From Pseudonocardia oroxyli (lineage in GTDB: Bacteria > Actinomycetota > Actinomycetes > Mycobacteriales > Pseudonocardiaceae): a stretch of DNA of 64,000 bases. The position numbers and the translations under genes were made by a program. The stretch lies in contig NZ_FNBE01000014.1 in assembly GCF_900102195.1 (NCBI RefSeq), forward strand, positions 124,001-188,000. Direction: 5' to 3'. This document shows, piece after piece, positions 61,039 to 64,000 of the stretch (within the stretch, counting starts at the first letter, position 1; the number at the start of each line of letters is the position of its first letter). The notes under the pieces are model-generated. The model saw nothing but the letters and a program-made list of their open reading frames with translations. It did not search any database and was not told the origin of the DNA.

Positions 61039-62019
61039 TCACGGCAGCGGGCGCCGGAAGCGGTCGGCGAGCTGCGGGTCGTCCTCCCACCACAGCCGCG
61101 ACGGGACCGCCTCGGACCCGTTGTCGGACTCGTTGTCGGACTCGGCGTCGGACTCGGCGTCGGCTGCCGCGGACGCCCGGTCCAGCTCGGCGTCCACCCG
61201 GCGGCCGTGGGCCTCGTCCTCGCGGGCCATCCGGGCGACCACGACGCCGATGAACGGCAGACCCACCACGTCACCACCCGCCCACAGCACGCCGGCGCCG
61301 AGGACCTGGTCGGTCCGCAGGTCCGGCCCCCACTGCCTGCCGAGCGCGGCGTAGAAGCCGACCGCGATCAACGGCCCGAGCCACACCACGAGCCCGAGCA
61401 CCGCGTCCCCGATCATCTCGACGATCGTGATCGCCAGGGTCACCAGGTGCGACCCCGCACGCGGGACGGGATCGATGCGAAAGCGCGTCCAGAAGTACAC
61501 GAACCCCGACAGCACGAGCGCGGTGCCCGCGGCCGCCGACACGGCGGCGCTACGCAGGGTCTGCTCGTAGAGCGGGCTGAGGTAGAGCACCAGGATCGGC
61601 ACCACCAGCACCAGCGAGACCACCGGCGGCAGGGTCGCCCACACCGCCGGTCGGGAGTGCAGCACCCGGCTGCACCACCGCCGCGCCCCAGCGGGCATCG
61701 TGGCCGCCAGCAGGGTCAGCGGCGCGGCGGCGGCCAGCAGCATCGGGACGACCATCAGCAGCAGGATGTTCTGCGCGGCCCGCACCCAGAACAGCACGTC
61801 GGAGTACACGCCGAGGAACGAGCACCCGACCACCAGCAGCAGCACCACCGCCACCGCGGCGCACCACGACCGGGACCGCGGCCGGCCCGGGCACCGCCGC
61901 ACCCCGGCCGCGTAGCCGCCGCCCAGGACGGCCGCCACCGCGACGACGCCCGGCTCGAACCGCCACGCCGTCGCCACCCGTGCCCAGGTCAGCGGCGGGA
62001 CCGCCGCGAGCGCACTCAC
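61039..62019 (-). CDS. CtaG-like cytochrome c oxidase assembly membrane protein
   Basis: The 326-residue protein has about seven to eight membrane helices and matches the CtaG/Caa3 family. It includes SDVLFWVRAAQNILLLMVVP, LSPLYEQTLRSAA and FWTRFRIDPVPRAGSH, and the acidic C-terminal tail has repeated SDAESDNESDN. Family members help insert copper into cytochrome c oxidase. The start is uncertain. GTG 62019 lies just after the upstream small gene, whereas ATG 62067 would overlap that gene. Confidence 0.82.
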   Translation of the reverse strand: MSALAAVPPLTWARVATAWRFEPGVVAVAAVLGGGYAAGVRRCPGRPRSRSWCAAVAVVLLLVVGCSFLGVYSDVLFWVRAAQNILLLMVVPMLLAAAAPLTLLAATMPAGARRWCSRVLHSRPAVWATLPPVVSLVLVVPILVLYLSPLYEQTLRSAAVSAAAGTALVLSGFVYFWTRFRIDPVPRAGSHLVTLAITIVEMIGDAVLGLVVWLGPLIAVGFYAALGRQWGPDLRTDQVLGAGVLWAGGDVVGLPFIGVVVARMAREDEAHGRRVDAELDRASAAADAESDAESDNESDNGSEAVPSRLWWEDDPQLADRFRRPLP

Positions 62020-62029
62020 CGCCGGGTCG

Positions 62030-62182
62030 TCAGCGCATCGCGCGACGCCGGACCGCCCCGACGACACCGGTCGCCACGAACAGGACGATGCCCACGATCG
62101 CGAGCCAGAACAGCGACTTCACGATGAATCCGACAACCACGACGACCAGCCACAGAACCAACAACGCGACGATGATCCCCAT
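62030..62182 (-). CDS. Small hydrophobic membrane protein
   Basis: This is a 50-residue protein with two membrane helices (MGIIVALLVLWLVVVVVGFI and LFWLAIVGIVLFVATGVVGA) and a basic end RRRAMR. AGGAGG lies seven bases before the ATG, the strongest ribosome-binding site seen in this stretch. It resembles the small hydrophobic proteins often encoded near stress genes in actinobacteria. No function is known. Confidence 0.7.
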   Translation of the reverse strand: MGIIVALLVLWLVVVVVGFIVKSLFWLAIVGIVLFVATGVVGAVRRRAMR

Positions 62183-62274
62183 CGTGACCTCCTGAGTCGA
62201 TCGGTCGGCGCCCTCGTCGGCACCGTCGTCGAGTCTGCTCCGGACGGGCCTGCGGTGCAGGTCGACGGGCCGGC

Positions 62275-64000
62275 TCATCGGGCGGCCAGGTCGTAGACGG
62301 TCTGTCCGCCGACCGTGTCGGCAGCGTAGTGCTGCTGGACCCACTGGGTGATGGCCGCACCCACCCCGCCGCCCCGGGTGCCCCCGCCCTCGGGCAGGAC
62401 GAGGTAGTGGACGAGCCCGGCCTGGACGTCGGTCTGGAACTCGGCGAGCGTGGGGGCGCGATCCGACCCGGTGAACCCGCCGAGGGCCATCACCGCGGTG
62501 CCGCTCGCCAGCTCCAGCGAGGCCGCGGCCGACGAGCCGACGGTGGCCGCCGACCAGCGCGTCCCCGCGGTCTCCAGCAGCGTCGCGACCTGTCCGTTCG
62601 GGACGGCGTCACCGAACCCGCCACCGCCGGCGGCGAGCCGCGCCCGACCGGCGGCGGCCGCCGCTCCCCCGGCCGCACGGAAGGCGGCGCCGCCCGTGGC
62701 GACGGCCGGCCCCGCGGTCACGCCGCCGCCGCGGTGCGGGGTGAGCGCCGTCTCGACGGCGTAGGCGGCCGGACCGGCCACGCCGACCACCACCGCGGCG
62801 GCCAGCACCGCGACCCCGAGCCGTCCCCGCAGGGCCGACGGGACCGCGAGCACGATCCACAGCAGGAGTCCGAGCACCACACCGAGCAGCAGGACGGTCC
62901 AGCGCAGCCACGGCAGGAACTGCGGGGTCCGGTCCAGCAGCACGAAGGACCACACCGCCGTCACCACGGTGGTGCCGGTGAGGACGAGCCTGCCGAGGAG
63001 CGTCGCCTGGGCGAGCCAGGCCTGCCTGCCGCCCACCACCACGAGCCCGACGATGCCGGGCACCAGCACGAGCGTGTAGTACGGGTGGAAGGTGCCCTGC
63101 ATGAGGCTGAGCACCACCGCGCCGACCACGGTCCAGCCACCCCAGAGCAGCAACGCGGCCCGGGTGAGGTCGGTGCGCGGACTCCGCCGGGTGAACCACA
63201 GCCCGGCCACCAGCAGGATCAGCGCCGCCGGGAGCAGCCAGGAGACCTGTCCGCCGACCTGGGACTCGAACATCCGCAGGATCCCGGCCTGGCCCCCCAT
63301 CCCACCGAAGCCGCCGAAGTCGCCGACGCCACCGCGGCCGCCGGGCCCGCCCGCGGCGTCGGCGGCGTCCGCGGCGGCCGCGGCGCCTGCCCCGCGACCG
63401 CCGAACAGGCCCTGGCCGAAGATCCGGCCGAGGCCGTTGTAGCCGAAGGCCCGGCCGAGCTCGCTGTCGTTCGTCGAACCGCCGATGTACGGGCGGTCGG
63501 CCGCGGGCCACAGCGCGACCGCGAGCACCCACCAGCCCGCGCCGACCACGATCGCCGCCCCCGCGCCGAGGAGCTGCGCGATCCGCCTGCGGAGCGCCGT
63601 CGGCGCCGCCCACAGGTAGGCGAGCGCCGGCCCCGGGACGACCAGGAAGGCCTGCAGCTCCTTGGCCAGGAACGCGAACCCGATCGCCAGCCCGGCGAGC
63701 AGGATCCACCGGGTGCTCGCCCGCACCAGCGCCCGCACCGTGCAGTACCCGGCCACCACCAGCAGCAGCACCAGCAGCGCGTCCGGGTTGTCGTACTTGA
63801 ACATCAACGCCGCGACGGGGGTCAGGGCCAGCAGCGCCCCGGCGAGCAGTCCCGCACCCGGTCCGGCCACCCGCCGGACGGTCGCCCACAGCAGCGCGAC
63901 CGCGGCGACGGCCATCAGCGCCTGCGGCACCAGCATCGCCCACGAGGAGAACCCGAACAGCCGGGTGGACAGCTCCATCACCCACAGCGAGGCGGGCGGC
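62275..64000 (-). CDS. PMT-family (ArnT-like) glycosyltransferase, 5' end outside window
   Basis: This is the C-terminal part (about 575 residues seen) of a large membrane glycosyltransferase of the dolichyl/polyprenyl-phosphate-mannose type. Multiple helices, LLAGALLALTPVAALMFKYD, FAFLAKELQAFLV and MQGTFHPYYTLVLVPGIVGL are typical. A glycine- and alanine-rich insertion lies near the middle (GGPGGRGGVGDFGGFGGMGG), and a second alanine/glycine stretch precedes a soluble C-terminal domain. It should transfer a sugar from a polyprenyl phosphate to an extracytoplasmic acceptor. The N-terminus with the catalytic aspartate lies beyond base 64000. Confidence 0.82.
   Translation of the reverse strand, partial: PPASLWVMELSTRLFGFSSWAMLVPQALMAVAAVALLWATVRRVAGPGAGLLAGALLALTPVAALMFKYDNPDALLVLLLVVAGYCTVRALVRASTRWILLAGLAIGFAFLAKELQAFLVVPGPALAYLWAAPTALRRRIAQLLGAGAAIVVGAGWWVLAVALWPAADRPYIGGSTNDSELGRAFGYNGLGRIFGQGLFGGRGAGAAAAADAADAAGGPGGRGGVGDFGGFGGMGGQAGILRMFESQVGGQVSWLLPAALILLVAGLWFTRRSPRTDLTRAALLLWGGWTVVGAVVLSLMQGTFHPYYTLVLVPGIVGLVVVGGRQAWLAQATLLGRLVLTGTTVVTAVWSFVLLDRTPQFLPWLRWTVLLLGVVLGLLLWIVLAVPSALRGRLGVAVLAAAVVVGVAGPAAYAVETALTPHRGGGVTAGPAVATGGAAFRAAGGAAAAAGRARLAAGGGGFGDAVPNGQVATLLETAGTRWSAATVGSSAAASLELASGTAVMALGGFTGSDRAPTLAEFQTDVQAGLVHYLVLPEGGGTRGGGVGAAITQWVQQHYAADTVGGQTVYDLAAR

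Overview
The window is chromosomal DNA from a very GC-rich actinobacterium, most probably a Pseudonocardia or close relative (Pseudonocardiaceae). The base composition, GTG starts, overlapping ATGA/GTGA operons, a mycothione reductase, an NDMA-type alcohol dehydrogenase, two F420-type luciferase-like proteins and an actinomycete-type mycosporine gene cluster all point there. No rRNA, tRNA or CRISPR array was seen.

Layout. 1-13.2 kb: a nearly complete purine-degradation island. A leftward operon (xanthine dehydrogenase FAD, FeS and Mo subunits, 8-oxoguanine deaminase, an allophanate-hydrolase-like protein, allantoinase) diverges from its PucR-type regulator. A second leftward operon carries a urate-type permease fused to an OHCU decarboxylase domain, a free OHCU decarboxylase, HIU hydrolase and uricase. 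An ECF42-like sigma factor with its DGPF partner sits between the two halves. Together they take (hypo)xanthine or 8-oxoguanine through urate and allantoin to allantoate. 13.3-18.7 kb: an AcoR-like regulator with an alcohol dehydrogenase, a MOSC protein and a phospholipase D-like protein. 18.7-21.7 kb: a repeat-rich segment with a collapsed IS481-type element, an HNH/DUF222 gene behind a LexA-like box, and an intergenic repeat array. 21.7-26.8 kb: IclR regulator, gluconate permease and kinase with a divergent GntR regulator, small proteins and a GAF-ANTAR regulator.

27.0-34.7 kb is the most distinctive part. A rightward four-gene set (methyltransferase, CDGSH protein, haem-oxygenase-like diiron protein, TauD-type dioxygenase) converges on and overlaps a leftward mysABCD cluster for mycosporine-like amino acids (UV sunscreens), which is led by a HAD-fold protein lacking its catalytic aspartates. 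34.9-44.2 kb holds small and stress-type genes, mycothione reductase, and two genes (a ThDP enzyme and an F420-type oxidoreductase) that look like in-frame deletion derivatives. 44.2-49.6 kb encodes a membrane formate dehydrogenase whose catalytic subunit reads through an in-frame UGA as selenocysteine, with a SECIS-like hairpin just after it.

49.8-54.2 kb has two paralogous acyl-CoA-dehydrogenase-like flavoproteins flanking an NsrR-like Rrf2 regulator, then a broken AraC gene. 54.2-64 kb has a secreted lipase, a two-component system, a PAP2 phosphatase, a 168-bp inverted-repeat element that supplies the stop codons of both flanking genes, an LCP cell-wall ligase with a polysaccharide deacetylase, a CtaG-like protein, and the 3' part of a PMT-type glycosyltransferase that runs off the right edge.
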